DNA of 64,000 nucleotides from an uncultured Lachnospiraceae bacterium (GCA_910588965.1 CAJUSO010000011.1:9749-73748), one strand, 5' to 3'. Positions 51,302 to 61,272 are shown, numbered from the stretch's first letter. Notes: generated by a model from the letters alone, not told the origin. Made by a program: numbers and translations.

Positions 51302-51955
51302 ATGAAGACGATAGAAGAACGGTTTTACCAATATGCGGTAGTCCCAGTGGTGGCCTTGGAGGATTCCAAGGACGCCCTCCCCTTAGCGGAGGCCTTGGAA
51401 GAGGGCGGCCTTCCCTGTGCGGAAATTACATTCCGGACAGAGGCGGCGGAAGAGTCCATCCGGCTGATTGCAGGCAAACGGCCGGACATGCTGGTGGGTG
51501 CAGGGACAGTCCTGTCTGTGGAGCAGGCGGACAAGGCGGTCAAGGCAGGGGCAAAATTCATTGTAAGCCCAGGCTTTGACCCGGAAGTGGTAGATCACTG
51601 CCTGGAAAGGGGAATCCCCGTATATCCGGGCTGCGTTACGCCTACAGAGGTAGCCCAGGCAGTGAAGCGCGGCCTTAGGGTCATAAAATTCTTCCCGGCA
51701 GAACAGGCAGGAGGCGTCCCCATGATGCAGGCCCTGGCGGCTCCCTACCGCTCTGTCAAGTTTATGCCCACGGGCGGGATCGGTACAAAAAACCTGAGGG
51801 ATTACCTGTCCTTTGGCAAGGTGCTCTGCTGCGGCGGTACGTGGATGGTAAAGGAAAGCCTAATCCAGGACGGGGATTTTAAGGAAATCCGCAGGCTGGC
51901 AGGGGAAGCCGTGCAACTGGCTGCTTCCATCCGGACAAAGCCAGGTACCCCGTAG
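51302..51955 (+). CDS. eda: KDPG/KHG aldolase
   Basis: The ATG at 51302 gives 217 residues, standard for the family; an upstream in-frame ATG at 51248 adds residues without family character. Motifs are VPVVALED near the start, AEITFRT, LVGAGTVLS, IVSPGF, PGCVTPTE, the Schiff-base lysine in VIKFFPAEQAGG, and PTGGI. The enzyme splits 2-keto-3-deoxy-6-phosphogluconate (or 4-hydroxy-2-ketoglutarate) in Entner-Doudoroff or uronate catabolism. No KDG kinase gene is adjacent. No terminator is visible before the convergent MATE gene. Confidence 0.93.
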   Translation: MKTIEERFYQYAVVPVVALEDSKDALPLAEALEEGGLPCAEITFRTEAAEESIRLIAGKRPDMLVGAGTVLSVEQADKAVKAGAKFIVSPGFDPEVVDHCLERGIPVYPGCVTPTEVAQAVKRGLRVIKFFPAEQAGGVPMMQALAAPYRSVKFMPTGGIGTKNLRDYLSFGKVLCCGGTWMVKESLIQDGDFKEIRRLAGEAVQLAASIRTKPGTP

Positions 51956-52104
51956 CAAGCGCTTAACTTGGCCTAGCCCGTTCTTTCTGCCCTAAGGGGC
52001 GGGGGTTGCACCCAAAGGATACTTACCCTTGCGGTATCCGACAAATACCCGCGCAGGCGCGGCTGCGTGGGCTTTTGCCTGCGGGAATAAGAGGATGGGC
52101 CGGG

Positions 52105-53442
52105 TTATCCCAGGGTAGGGAACTGTCTAAGCCGTTTCCTGTAAAAGTAGATGGAAAGGCACATTGCAATAGACCAGCTAATGGGCCAGGCGCACCAAAT
52201 CCCAGTGGCGGATCCCATCCATCCAGACAGCACAAAAGACAGGATTACCCGCAGGCCCAGGTCTAAGAAGGTGGCCGCCATGAATTGGCCCATGGCGCCC
52301 ACCCCACGGAGGATGCCGTCTGCCACCAGCTTTGCCGACACAACGAAATAAAAAGGCGACAGGATCCACAAAAACTCCTGCCCTGTCAGGAGGGCCGTCC
52401 CAGATTCCTGGTTAAGGAATAAAAGCAGCAGGTATTTCCCAGCCCAAAGGTAAAAGATACAAAAAGGGATGCACAGCCCCCACACCAGCCAAAGCCCCGC
52501 CTGGAAGCATTCCTTTATCCGCCCGTATTTTTGCGCCCCTAGGTTCTGGGCAGAAAAATTAGAAATGCCATTCCCAATGGTAGTAAAAGAGGTAATCACC
52601 AGGTTATTCAGCTTTACGGCGGCAGAATACCCGGCAGCCACGCTTATCCCGAAGCTGTTGATGCAGCCCTGTATGACCATATTCCCGACGGAAATAAAGG
52701 ATTGCTGCAGGATGCTGGGGATGGCGATGGCGGCGATTTTCTGGAGCAGCCCCCAGGAGAACAGGCAGGGCCGCCCCGGGGTATGGATGCTGCCCAGCCG
52801 CTTTAGGACCAGCGCCACGGACACCAGGCAGCTTACCCCCTGGCAGAGGAAGGTAGCCCATGCGACGCCGGCAATGCCCATGGAAAACGCTTTTACAAAC
52901 AGGATGTCCGCCAAAATGTTTGCGCTGGATGATACGGCCAAGAAGAGGAACGGCGTCTTGGAATCCCCTAAGGCAGAAAATATGCCGGTGGCAATATTAT
53001 AGAAAAACAAGAAGGGGAGCCCCCATATGTAAATCCGCAGGTAAAGGGAAGCGTCCGCCATGATTTCCGGCTGGGTGTTCATAAGGCGCAGCAGCGTGCC
53101 GCAGGACAGCAGGCCGATGGCAACGAGGGCGGCGCATAAAACCCCTCCGGCGATTAGGGCCGTAGAGACAGAGGATTTCATCGTACGGTAATCCTTTGCC
53201 CCAAAAAGCTGGGATACAATGACGGAACAGCCGATATTGCACCCAAAGGCGAAGGCGATAAAGATTAGCGTGATATTATAGCTGTTCCCCACGGCGGCAA
53301 GGGCATTCTCACCAATATATTTGCCGGCCACCAGGGAATCTGCGATGTTATAGAGCTGCTGGAAGACGATGCTCCCAAACATAGGCATGCAAAAGGCCCA
53401 AAGGGCTTTTTGGGGGTTTCCTTGCGTTAAGTCTTTATTCAT
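52105..53442 (-). CDS. MATE family efflux transporter
   Basis: The ATG at 53442 follows GGAAGGATGG and gives 445 residues; the longer frame to 53667 overlaps the divergent gene and is rejected. Twelve membrane segments in two homologous halves are visible, with the MATE phrases TQGNPQKALWAFCMPMFGSIVFQQLYNIAD near the start and SALGDSKTPF in helix 4-5. It exports drugs or other cations using an ion gradient. A LysR-type regulator is divergent and may control it. Confidence 0.92.
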   Translation of the reverse strand: MNKDLTQGNPQKALWAFCMPMFGSIVFQQLYNIADSLVAGKYIGENALAAVGNSYNITLIFIAFAFGCNIGCSVIVSQLFGAKDYRTMKSSVSTALIAGGVLCAALVAIGLLSCGTLLRLMNTQPEIMADASLYLRIYIWGLPFLFFYNIATGIFSALGDSKTPFLFLAVSSSANILADILFVKAFSMGIAGVAWATFLCQGVSCLVSVALVLKRLGSIHTPGRPCLFSWGLLQKIAAIAIPSILQQSFISVGNMVIQGCINSFGISVAAGYSAAVKLNNLVITSFTTIGNGISNFSAQNLGAQKYGRIKECFQAGLWLVWGLCIPFCIFYLWAGKYLLLLFLNQESGTALLTGQEFLWILSPFYFVVSAKLVADGILRGVGAMGQFMAATFLDLGLRVILSFVLSGWMGSATGIWCAWPISWSIAMCLSIYFYRKRLRQFPTLG

Positions 53443-53518
53443 GATAATCCATCCTTCCGAAACCATGTCCCCACGGGACCTGCAGCATGGCACAGCTGCC
53501 GTGGGCTGTAATTTTTTC

Positions 53519-53547
53519 TTTACATTTCTCCAGAACTGTATTATACT
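53519..53547 (+). promoter_or_regulatory. Promoter of the LysR-type regulator gene
   Basis: TTTACA (53519-53524), 17 bases, TATACT (53542-53547), about 55 bases before the start, within the space shared with the MATE gene. Confidence 0.55.
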
Positions 53548-53603
53548 CTCTATCACACAATATGAAAAATACATATATAATATAGAAAGGATATCATATA
53601 CAT

Positions 53604-54491
53604 ATGGATATAAACTTTGAATATTACAAAATCTTCTACTATGTGGCCAAGTACCGGAACATGACAAAAGCTGCCGCCCTGTTAGGGAGCAACCAGCCCA
53701 ATATTACCCGCGTCATAAAATTGCTGGAAGCCCAGTTAGGCTGCCAGCTTATGGTGCGGAAGCCCAGGGGCATCTGCCTGACAGAGGAAGGGGAGATGCT
53801 GTACTCCCATGTAGAGGTTGCCTGCCAGCATTTTTTCAATGCCCAAAAGGAACTGGGCAGGCATGGCACGCAGGCAGTCCGGACCATAGAGATTGGCGTG
53901 ACGGAGACGGCGCTCCATCTGTTCCTGTTGGATGCAATGCAGGACTTCCGGAAGGAGTACCCGCAGATGAGAATTAAAATCCACAACCATGCCACCCCGG
54001 AAATCTTAAACTTCTTATCCAGCGGGAAATTAGAGTTTGCCGTGGCTACTACCCCCATCCTGCCTCCCCATGGCTTCTTTTGCGAACCAGTTCTGGAGTT
54101 TCAGGAAATACTGGTGGGCGGGGTAAAATATGGCTTCTTGTGCGGCGGGGCTGTGGGGCTGGAAGAACTTATGGCGTATTCCTGGGTCGGTTTGGGAAAA
54201 GGCACATCCACATATGATTTCTACAGGGATTTCTTCTTAAAGCATAACTTGGAGATGGAACTGGATATGGAAGTGGCGACCTCCGGCCTGATGCTGCCTT
54301 TGATCCAAAATGGCTTTGGGATTGGGTTTGTACCGGAAAGCCTGGCAAAACCGCTGCTTCTGGAAAAGCGGCTGGTGCAGATCCCAGTTGGCAGCAGGAT
54401 CCCCAGGCGCTCCATCCAGATTGTCTCAGGGAAAGAGCGCCCCAAAAGCCTGGCGGCAGAACGTTTTTACCAATATTTAAAGGGGCTGTAA
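53604..54491 (+). CDS. LysR family transcriptional regulator
   Basis: The 295-residue protein has an N-terminal winged helix (YYKIFYYVAKYRNMTKAAALLGSNQPNITRVIKLLEAQLGCQLMVR, with typical spacing) and a periplasmic-binding-like effector domain (about 90-290) with IEIGVTE, GSRIPRR and GFGIGFVP. It is divergent from the MATE transporter gene, the common arrangement for a regulator and its target. The effector is unknown. Confidence 0.93.
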   Translation: MDINFEYYKIFYYVAKYRNMTKAAALLGSNQPNITRVIKLLEAQLGCQLMVRKPRGICLTEEGEMLYSHVEVACQHFFNAQKELGRHGTQAVRTIEIGVTETALHLFLLDAMQDFRKEYPQMRIKIHNHATPEILNFLSSGKLEFAVATTPILPPHGFFCEPVLEFQEILVGGVKYGFLCGGAVGLEELMAYSWVGLGKGTSTYDFYRDFFLKHNLEMELDMEVATSGLMLPLIQNGFGIGFVPESLAKPLLLEKRLVQIPVGSRIPRRSIQIVSGKERPKSLAAERFYQYLKGL

Positions 54492-54511
54492 AATATTTCA
54501 ATGCCTTTCCG

Positions 54512-54540
54512 TTGTATGCAGGCACCTGTTATGATAAAAT
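54512..54540 (+). promoter_or_regulatory. Promoter of the hybrid histidine kinase gene
   Basis: TTGTAT (54512-54517), 17 bases, TAAAAT (54535-54540), about 50 bases before the chosen start. Confidence 0.5.
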
Positions 54541-54592
54541 AAGGGCAGACAGGGATATCATCAGAATTTATGGATGGAGGAGGATGGGTTTT

Positions 54593-57500
54593 ATGATAAA
54601 AAGAAATACTTTGCGGGAAATAATCTACATTATCCTGCTGTTCTTGGCAATTGTTCTGATATTTCGCTGGTATACCATGCAGAATAACAGGCGCATGGAG
54701 GAGCGGAATAAAAGATATGCAGCAGATTCTGCCTGGCAGAAGGCCATGCAGATTGATAAGGAACTGAATAATGCCCAGCACTTGATAAATGCATATACAT
54801 ATTTTATAGGGGAAACCCTGGCAGGGCCGGAAGTCTCAGCAGATATGCTCCAAAAGATAGAGGGCAGCTCCCAATTTGACGCTGTGCTGTTTACGGATGC
54901 AAAGGGGGTGGATTATACCTCAGACGGGCGGACCTCAGATGTGTCAGGCCGTGAGTTTTACCAAAAGGGCATGAAAGGGGAAGTCGGCGCCTCCGTGGTG
55001 TTTGACCCGCATTTTTTCCAGGAGACCATGGCGTGTTTCTATGCGCCCATTTCTTATGGGGGCGAGGTTACCGGCGTGCTGCGGGGGTCTTATCTGGCGG
55101 AGGAGTACCTGAAGGATATGCTGGCTGCCAGTTATTTCGGGGAAAAGGCAGATGTATTTTTGTGTACCCCAGAGGGCAGGGTGATTGCCAGTTCTGATGT
55201 TAACAAAATAGAAGGGGATTTACTGGAGATATTATTGGGGGGAGGCATCATTGACCAAGGCACGGCAGGGAAGGTAAGGGACGCATTCCAAAACGGCGGG
55301 GATGGCGCTTTCCTGTGCGGCCCTGGCAGCAAGACGGACAATATCTGTGTGGCCCATCTGCCAGAGAACGGCTATGTCCTGGTGCAGGCATTCCCAACCA
55401 GCGTTACGCAGGCTATGGTAAAGGCGGAGAATCTTGTGGGGATCCAGCTGGAGGCCATGCTGATCGGGCTGTTCCTTATCTATGTGGTTATTTTAATTGT
55501 CCGTTCCAGCCGGAAAAAGAAGCTGCTAAAGCAGGAGAACCAGGAAATGGGGTATATTATTACGGGCGTCAATAAATTATTTCCCCGGTATGCGATGGTG
55601 GATTTTGAGACCGATTCCTACCAGTACCTATCTGGCACGAGGTCGGAGGGGAGCGTCCTTCCGGAGGCTGGCCCATACCAGGATTTACTGGAATACCTGG
55701 GCTCTCTGATGGAAGAGGAGAGCGTGCGGCAGGAATTTATGGCGTTTATTGATAAGGGCCGCATCATACAGTCCTTGGAGAAACGGGATGACCTCCGTTT
55801 TGAATACCATGTGCTGCAGGCAGGGGATGCTGAGTGGGAACACTTGAATGTAGTCTGCCTGGAAAGGAAAGACGGCAGGCCATGCAAACTCCTTTTCATC
55901 CGCCAGAATATTACGGAATTAAAGGAAAAGGAACTTAAGATGCGTGCGGAAATGTCCCTTGCAGACCGTAAGGAACGGCAGTATCGGATTGCCATTACCT
56001 CCAATTCTTTCTGTACCTTTGAGTTCAACCTGACCCAGGATAGGATGGAGCATGACGTTGTGCGTACCATAAACGGGCATTCCGTGTCGTTGCTGGAAGC
56101 TGTCGGGTTGGAAGCGCCCTGTAAGGCTTCTGAGTGCTTTGGGCGTTGGAAAAAATTTGTCTTGGAGGAATTCCAAAAAGAGTTTTGCGCTACCGTAAAT
56201 ATAAGCTACCTGCAAAACCGTTTTGAGCAAGGGGATGCGGAAGTGATTTTAGATTACTGGGCATGGGCCTCTTCTGAGGAACAGATGTGTGTCCGGCAGA
56301 CCTTTATCATGACCCGGGATAATGAGACGGACGACATTATGGTAATGGTGGTGTCTAAGGAGATTACCAACCAGGTCCGGGAGCAGAGGGCGCAGACCCA
56401 GGCGCTGCAGGATGCCTTGATGCAGGCCCAGCATGCCAACCGGGCGAAGAGCACGTTCCTGTCCAACATGTCCCATGATATCCGCACGCCGATGAACGCG
56501 ATTATCGGGTTTGCCACGATTGCCGTCACCCATATTGACAACAAGGACCAGGTGCGGGACTGCCTGCATAAGGTGCTGTCCTCCAGCAACCACCTGCTCA
56601 GCCTCATCAATGATATCCTGGATATGAGCCGGATTGAGAGCGGGAAGGTGCAGATTAAGGAACAGGAATGCAATATTTCTGAACTGATGCATAACCTGGT
56701 GAACATTATCCAGCCCCAGGTAAAGGCAAAGCAGCTGGAATTGTTCATTGATACCTTTGAGGTGGCCAATGAGGATGTGATTGCAGATGCCCTGAAGCTG
56801 AACCAGGTATTTATTAACCTTTTAAGCAATGCGGTAAAATACACGCCGGCAGGCGGCACGGTCACATTCCGGATTATGCAAAAGACCACGTTCCGCCATG
56901 GGTATGGGGATTACACCTTCGTGGTCAAGGACAACGGCATCGGCATGTCCCGGGAGTTTGTAGAACATATTTTTGAACCTTTTGAGCGGGAAGTGACTGC
57001 CACCCAGAACGGGATCCAGGGGACAGGGCTTGGGATGGCAATCACAAAAAATATCGTCGAAATGATGGACGGCACCATCAGCGTGGAAAGCGAAGTAGGC
57101 AAGGGGAGCGCCTTTACCGTGAATTTCAGCCTGAAGCTGCAGGATGTGGAGCGGAATGCGGCGCAGATTAAAGAACTGGAGGGGCTGCGCGCCCTGGTGG
57201 TAGATGATGATTTCAATACTTGCGACAGCGTGAGCAAAATGCTGAAACAGATTGGGCTGCGCGCGGAATGGACGACTTCCGGGAGGGAAGCTGTGTTCCG
57301 TGCAAAGAGCGCTTATGAGGAAGGGGATTCCTACCATACCTTTATTATTGACTGGCAGATGCCGGAGACCAGCGGGGTGGAGACTACGAGGCGGATCCGG
57401 AAGGCAGTGGGCGAAGAGGCGCCCATAATCATCCTAACGGCATATGACTGGACGGACATTGAAGAAGAGGCAAAGGAAGCCGGGGTTACGGCCTTCTGCG

Positions 57501-57985
57501 CCAAGCCCCTGTTCATGTCGGATTTGAAATTTGTGCTGCTGGCGGCCAATCATTTGGTGGAGAAAGAAGAGAAGGATACGGCATCCTGGGCTATGGCTGA
57601 TTTTAGCGGGAAGCGGGTGCTGCTGGTGGAAGATATCGAGATGAACCGGGAGATTGCCGAGCTTATCCTGACAGAGGCAGGCTTTGCGGTGGAATCCGCA
57701 CCAGATGGGACAGATGCGGTAGCCATGGTGGGGCAGTCCGAGGAAGGCTATTATGATGCAATCCTAATGGATGTGCAGATGCCCATTATGGACGGTTATG
57801 AGGCCACAAGGGCTATCCGGAACCTGCCCAGGAAAGATGTTAGGGACTTGCCGATTATTGCCATGACAGCGAACGCCCTGGAAGAGGATAAGGAGGCTGC
57901 GTTAAAGAACGGCATGAACGCCCATATTGCCAAGCCATTGGATATGGAAGTATTTATCTCCGTGCTGGGCGGGTTTCTGAAATAA
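54593..57985 (+). CDS. Hybrid sensor histidine kinase with two receiver domains
   Basis: The ATG at 54593 lies nine bases after AGGAGG; the ATG at 54584 touches that site. The 1130-residue protein has a first membrane helix (about 8-28), an external Cache-like sensor (about 35-285; SDGRTSDVSGREFYQ), a second membrane helix (about 292-314) and PAS-like segments. The kinase core carries the phospho-accepting His in SHDIRTPMNAIIGF, with NLLSNAVKYT, DNGIGM and GTGLGMAI boxes. Receiver 1 (VVDDDFNT, FIIDWQMP) and receiver 2 (VEDIEMNRE, LMDVQMPIMDG) follow, with phospho-acceptor aspartates in place. No HPt domain or output regulator is adjacent, so its partner lies elsewhere. Confidence 0.93.
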   Translation: MIKRNTLREIIYIILLFLAIVLIFRWYTMQNNRRMEERNKRYAADSAWQKAMQIDKELNNAQHLINAYTYFIGETLAGPEVSADMLQKIEGSSQFDAVLFTDAKGVDYTSDGRTSDVSGREFYQKGMKGEVGASVVFDPHFFQETMACFYAPISYGGEVTGVLRGSYLAEEYLKDMLAASYFGEKADVFLCTPEGRVIASSDVNKIEGDLLEILLGGGIIDQGTAGKVRDAFQNGGDGAFLCGPGSKTDNICVAHLPENGYVLVQAFPTSVTQAMVKAENLVGIQLEAMLIGLFLIYVVILIVRSSRKKKLLKQENQEMGYIITGVNKLFPRYAMVDFETDSYQYLSGTRSEGSVLPEAGPYQDLLEYLGSLMEEESVRQEFMAFIDKGRIIQSLEKRDDLRFEYHVLQAGDAEWEHLNVVCLERKDGRPCKLLFIRQNITELKEKELKMRAEMSLADRKERQYRIAITSNSFCTFEFNLTQDRMEHDVVRTINGHSVSLLEAVGLEAPCKASECFGRWKKFVLEEFQKEFCATVNISYLQNRFEQGDAEVILDYWAWASSEEQMCVRQTFIMTRDNETDDIMVMVVSKEITNQVREQRAQTQALQDALMQAQHANRAKSTFLSNMSHDIRTPMNAIIGFATIAVTHIDNKDQVRDCLHKVLSSSNHLLSLINDILDMSRIESGKVQIKEQECNISELMHNLVNIIQPQVKAKQLELFIDTFEVANEDVIADALKLNQVFINLLSNAVKYTPAGGTVTFRIMQKTTFRHGYGDYTFVVKDNGIGMSREFVEHIFEPFEREVTATQNGIQGTGLGMAITKNIVEMMDGTISVESEVGKGSAFTVNFSLKLQDVERNAAQIKELEGLRALVVDDDFNTCDSVSKMLKQIGLRAEWTTSGREAVFRAKSAYEEGDSYHTFIIDWQMPETSGVETTRRIRKAVGEEAPIIILTAYDWTDIEEEAKEAGVTAFCAKPLFMSDLKFVLLAANHLVEKEEKDTASWAMADFSGKRVLLVEDIEMNREIAELILTEAGFAVESAPDGTDAVAMVGQSEEGYYDAILMDVQMPIMDGYEATRAIRNLPRKDVRDLPIIAMTANALEEDKEAALKNGMNAHIAKPLDMEVFISVLGGFLK

Positions 57986-57994
57986 GTGGGATAA

Positions 57995-58025
57995 CCGTTT
58001 TCTGCTGGAAATGTCCGTTTTCTGC
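57995..58025 (+). promoter_or_regulatory. LytTR-type direct repeat
   Basis: Two identical copies of CCGTTTTCTGC at 57995-58005 and 58015-58025, 20 bases from start to start, about two helix turns. LytTR regulators such as AgrA bind imperfect direct repeats of this size and spacing just upstream of the -35 box. The promoter at 58034 and the LytTR gene at 59110 fit. Confidence 0.6.
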
Positions 58026-58033
58026 AAGCCCTA

Positions 58034-58062
58034 TTGCTTCCCTGGGATTTTCCCGGTACAAT
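58034..58062 (+). promoter_or_regulatory. Promoter of the secreted protein gene at 58087
   Basis: TTGCTT (58034-58039), 17 bases, TACAAT (58057-58062). The direct repeat ends eight bases before the -35 box, the position expected for an activator. Confidence 0.6.
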
Positions 58063-58086
58063 GGCAGTAAAAAAGGAGGTTCCCAA

Positions 58087-59040
58087 ATGAAAAAAATACA
58101 GATTGCCTTAGGCGTAACCATTGCCGTCCTGGGTACGGCGGCCTGGTTGACAGCCAACCGCGTATGGGGTAACGGCCAGGAAGAAAACGGCAGGCAGGCA
58201 GCCGCCTATGAAAACCAAGATACCTATGTGTTGCCGGAAACAGGCAGCGGCCAGGCGGCGGGAGAGTATTTATCGGATGACCCTGTAAGCAGCCCTGTGG
58301 ACGAAGGGGAAGCCCTGGTGGATGACGGGGCAGGGGACGGGGGACAGGGTCCCAACGGGTATCCATGGGAAAGCGAGTGGTATGGCCCCTATGAGGAAGA
58401 AGAGTACCAGGGAGGGAAATTCCATTTATGGTATGATGAAAATGGGATACAGAGCCGCCAGCTGGAGGAGGGATACCAAGAGCTGCATTATGAGGGGATA
58501 TCCTGCATCGAACACACAGAAGATTCCGAGACAGTCCTGGTGTATGACGGCTCTTATACGCCTTATGCAGGACAGAAGGTGGGGGAAGAAGGCATGGCCG
58601 GGTTCTGGGAGAGGAAAGCGGCAGGGCTTTCCGCCTATGCGCTGCAGGATGAAGATGGGTTTGTATTGGAATGGAGGGAGACAGACAATTTTGGAAAAGG
58701 GATTGGACAGGGACAGGTGTCCGGCAGTTATTATTTAGGGTTCCAATGGAAGATGGGGGCGGGGATGTGCTACTATGGGGGGAATAAGATGAAGCGGGGG
58801 ACGCCTGTCATGTATTCTACCCTGCAGGTCCATGTGCAGCAGAGCAGGAAGGGGAAAAGCTACCTGGTGCTGAAGAACCGTGATACAGGGGAAAAGGTGC
58901 GGATCCTGGGTTCAGAGACAGAGGATGGATGGGATGGGACCATTAAGATGGGATCCATCCCGGAAGCCTATTATTCTATAGGGATTGAGAACGCCTCAGG
59001 GGAAGAAATCACTTACCGGGGGATATATGGATATTATTAA
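58087..59040 (+). CDS. Secreted acidic protein of unknown function
   Basis: The 317-residue product has an N-terminal signal/anchor segment (MKKIQIALGVTIAVLGTAAWL), an acidic, Gly-rich linker (about 30-90), and a globular part of about 220 residues rich in Tyr, Trp and Gly. No family or catalytic motif is recognised. AAAGGAGG precedes the ATG. Its promoter carries a LytTR-type repeat, and a LytTR regulator and GHKL kinase follow, so it is the likely output of that system. Confidence 0.7.
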   Translation: MKKIQIALGVTIAVLGTAAWLTANRVWGNGQEENGRQAAAYENQDTYVLPETGSGQAAGEYLSDDPVSSPVDEGEALVDDGAGDGGQGPNGYPWESEWYGPYEEEEYQGGKFHLWYDENGIQSRQLEEGYQELHYEGISCIEHTEDSETVLVYDGSYTPYAGQKVGEEGMAGFWERKAAGLSAYALQDEDGFVLEWRETDNFGKGIGQGQVSGSYYLGFQWKMGAGMCYYGGNKMKRGTPVMYSTLQVHVQQSRKGKSYLVLKNRDTGEKVRILGSETEDGWDGTIKMGSIPEAYYSIGIENASGEEITYRGIYGYY

Positions 59041-59109
59041 ACCGGGCGTGTAAGGATACCTGCATGGTGAGGATGCCTGCCAGGGAATACAGAGGAGAGG
59101 GGATGTTTT

Positions 59110-59835
59110 ATGTTCCGGATTGCAATCTGTGACGATGAGCCATATTTTTACGCATCCCTCCGCAGAATCCTGGAGGATTATCTGGAGCGGAAGGGGATTC
59201 CATATGAAATCCAGGGCTTCCCTTCTGGGGAGGCCTTCTTAGCCCAGGGGATTGCATGGATGAGGTTCCATGTCTTATTCCTGGATATCCAGATGCAGGG
59301 GATGGACGGGCTGCAGACGGCGAAAAAAATCCGGGAGGCCAGCCAAGATATTTTTATTGTCTTTACGACGGCTTTTATTACTTATCTCCTGGAAGGCTAC
59401 CAGGTGGACGCCATCCGTTATATCCTCAAAGACAAGGATAATTTCCCCGCATTGGTCTGCGAATGCATGGACGCCATCCAGGTGAAAATGAATTATGTGG
59501 TAAAGAAGAAGGCCTTTGCCTTCAAGCAAGGGAAAAAAACGGTTCTTTTGGACCGTTTGCTGTATATCGAAAGCCGGCTCCATCAACTGACATTCCATGT
59601 CATGGAAGGGCGGCTGGTTTCCTATACCCTAAACGCGACTTTAAATGCCCTAGAGAAGGAACTTGCCCCGGACGGTTTCCTGCGCCTCCACCAAAGCTAC
59701 CTGGCCAACATGAAGCATATCGAAGGGATCCGCCGTTACAAGGCCTTGATGGACAATGGGATAGAACTGGATATCCCCAAAGCCCGCTACCGGGAAGTGG
59801 AGCAGGCGTTTATTGCATATAAAGGAGAAATCTGA
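59110..59835 (+). CDS. LytTR family response regulator
   Basis: The 241-residue regulator has a receiver domain (acidic pair in ICDDEPY, phospho-acceptor Asp in LFLDIQMQGMDG, Thr in FTTAF, Lys in YILKDK) and a LytTR DNA-binding domain (about 135-240) with LLYIESRLHQLTF and FLRLHQSYLANMKHI. It resembles AgrA. The kinase gene begins directly at its stop codon. The direct repeat at 57995 is a plausible binding site. Confidence 0.94.
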   Translation: MFRIAICDDEPYFYASLRRILEDYLERKGIPYEIQGFPSGEAFLAQGIAWMRFHVLFLDIQMQGMDGLQTAKKIREASQDIFIVFTTAFITYLLEGYQVDAIRYILKDKDNFPALVCECMDAIQVKMNYVVKKKAFAFKQGKKTVLLDRLLYIESRLHQLTFHVMEGRLVSYTLNATLNALEKELAPDGFLRLHQSYLANMKHIEGIRRYKALMDNGIELDIPKARYREVEQAFIAYKGEI

Positions 59836-61272
59836 ATGTTTACCCTAACCCAACGCTTTTTGATGGTTTTATTGGAAATCTTGTGCTGTGCCCTATCCAT
59901 GGAAGCCTTTGCAGGGCAAAAGCAGGAGCCTCCCCCATGGGAACAAGGCGCCATGCTGCTTGCCTTGGCTGCTGGCGTTTGTTTTGTGTTCCCGTTTACT
60001 GCGATGCAGTTCCCGCTGAAGTGTATTCTGGATGTGGGCGCTGGGGGATTGCCAGCAGGGCTTTCCTCTGTTTTTTCCTATCTGTGCCGGTTTTGGGACG
60101 CAGGGGAGGCTGGCGGGTTTGCTGCCATATGTGCTTTTTTTCTCTTGCAGCAGCTCCTTTCTGTGGGGGCAGTGGGCTTGTGCATGGCTTTTTGCTTCCA
60201 GATTCGGGCAGCCAAAGCAGTCTGCCTTACAGGCTTGTTCCAGGTGTTGTTATTTGCGGCAGATCTGGCCGCGGACAAGCTGTATATTGCAGTGTTCCAT
60301 CGGATTTACCTGATGCGGGACATCTACCATACAGGAGGTTCCTTGGTTGGCCTTTCAGGCAGGTGCGCCCTGTTTTTCTTCCTGCTCCTAGCCTGGCGCA
60401 TCCGCAGGAAATCATTTTCTGCCAGGGGCAAGGGCGGTGCGCCGGTTTCCCTGGGGCAGCGGGCAGCCGTCTTTGCCCTGTGTGCCCTATTGCCTGTTGT
60501 CCTGGCCTGGAAGGAGATAAAGCCATCGGAAATGGAAAGGCTTTATTTTTTTATTGTGTTTGCATTCCTAGGCCTGGCGATTGCCACCTTATATTTATTA
60601 GATGGCCTGTTAAAACGCGAGGGAAAGGCTTATAACCGCGCAATGTTCCATATTAAGGCGCAGGGCCAGGCCAAGTTCTACCGCACCCTATCTGAGGATT
60701 ATGAAAAGCAGCAGAAAAAAGTCCATGAGTATAAAAACCAAATCCTATGCATCGAGTCCCTGCTGCGCAGGAAAATGTACCCAGAACTGGAAGCATACGT
60801 CCAAGGCATCAGCGGCAGCCTGGGCAGGGAACTGGATAATTTCCAGACGAACCACCCAATTGCAGATGCGGTCATAAACAGGGCTTACCAGGAAATGCTG
60901 GAAAAGGATATTCTGTTTGTGCCGAAAATCAGTGATTTGTCAGGCATATGGGTTTCCGATGGGGATTTGGTGGCTGTCCTTTCCAACCTTCTGGAAAATG
61001 CCATTGAGGCGTGTGCAAAGTGCCGGGGCAGGCGGATGATAAAAATGAAGCTGGTCATAGAGGGGAGCGGCATTGTCCTGTCCCTGCGGAATACCTACGA
61101 AGGGCAGCTGGCGGCCAAGGATGGGGAATTTAAGACCACGAAGGAAGCAGGGGCTAGGGAGCATGGGATTGGGCTTAAAAATGTGATGGAGGTGGTAGGG
61201 GCCTATGGGGGTTCTTATGTGATACAGACGGAAGGCGGGGAATTTTATATCGCAATCCTGATACCAATGTGA
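59836..61272 (+). CDS. GHKL-type sensor histidine kinase (AgrC-like)
   Basis: The 478-residue kinase has six or seven membrane segments in the first 260 residues and a cytoplasmic kinase with KVHEYKNQILCIESLLRR (phospho-accepting His), NLLENAIEACAK (N box) and HGIGLKNVMEVV (G box). This is the AgrC/ComD class, which senses peptides. The ATG abuts the TGA of the LytTR gene. No agrB- or agrD-like gene is in the window, so the signal is unknown. Confidence 0.92.
   Translation: MFTLTQRFLMVLLEILCCALSMEAFAGQKQEPPPWEQGAMLLALAAGVCFVFPFTAMQFPLKCILDVGAGGLPAGLSSVFSYLCRFWDAGEAGGFAAICAFFLLQQLLSVGAVGLCMAFCFQIRAAKAVCLTGLFQVLLFAADLAADKLYIAVFHRIYLMRDIYHTGGSLVGLSGRCALFFFLLLAWRIRRKSFSARGKGGAPVSLGQRAAVFALCALLPVVLAWKEIKPSEMERLYFFIVFAFLGLAIATLYLLDGLLKREGKAYNRAMFHIKAQGQAKFYRTLSEDYEKQQKKVHEYKNQILCIESLLRRKMYPELEAYVQGISGSLGRELDNFQTNHPIADAVINRAYQEMLEKDILFVPKISDLSGIWVSDGDLVAVLSNLLENAIEACAKCRGRRMIKMKLVIEGSGIVLSLRNTYEGQLAAKDGEFKTTKEAGAREHGIGLKNVMEVVGAYGGSYVIQTEGGEFYIAILIPM

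Noticed and set aside
59041..59109. agrD-like peptide gene near the LytTR/GHKL pair
   Set aside because: The gap is too short, with no start codon and ribosome binding site for a small peptide, and no AgrB-type protease is present.
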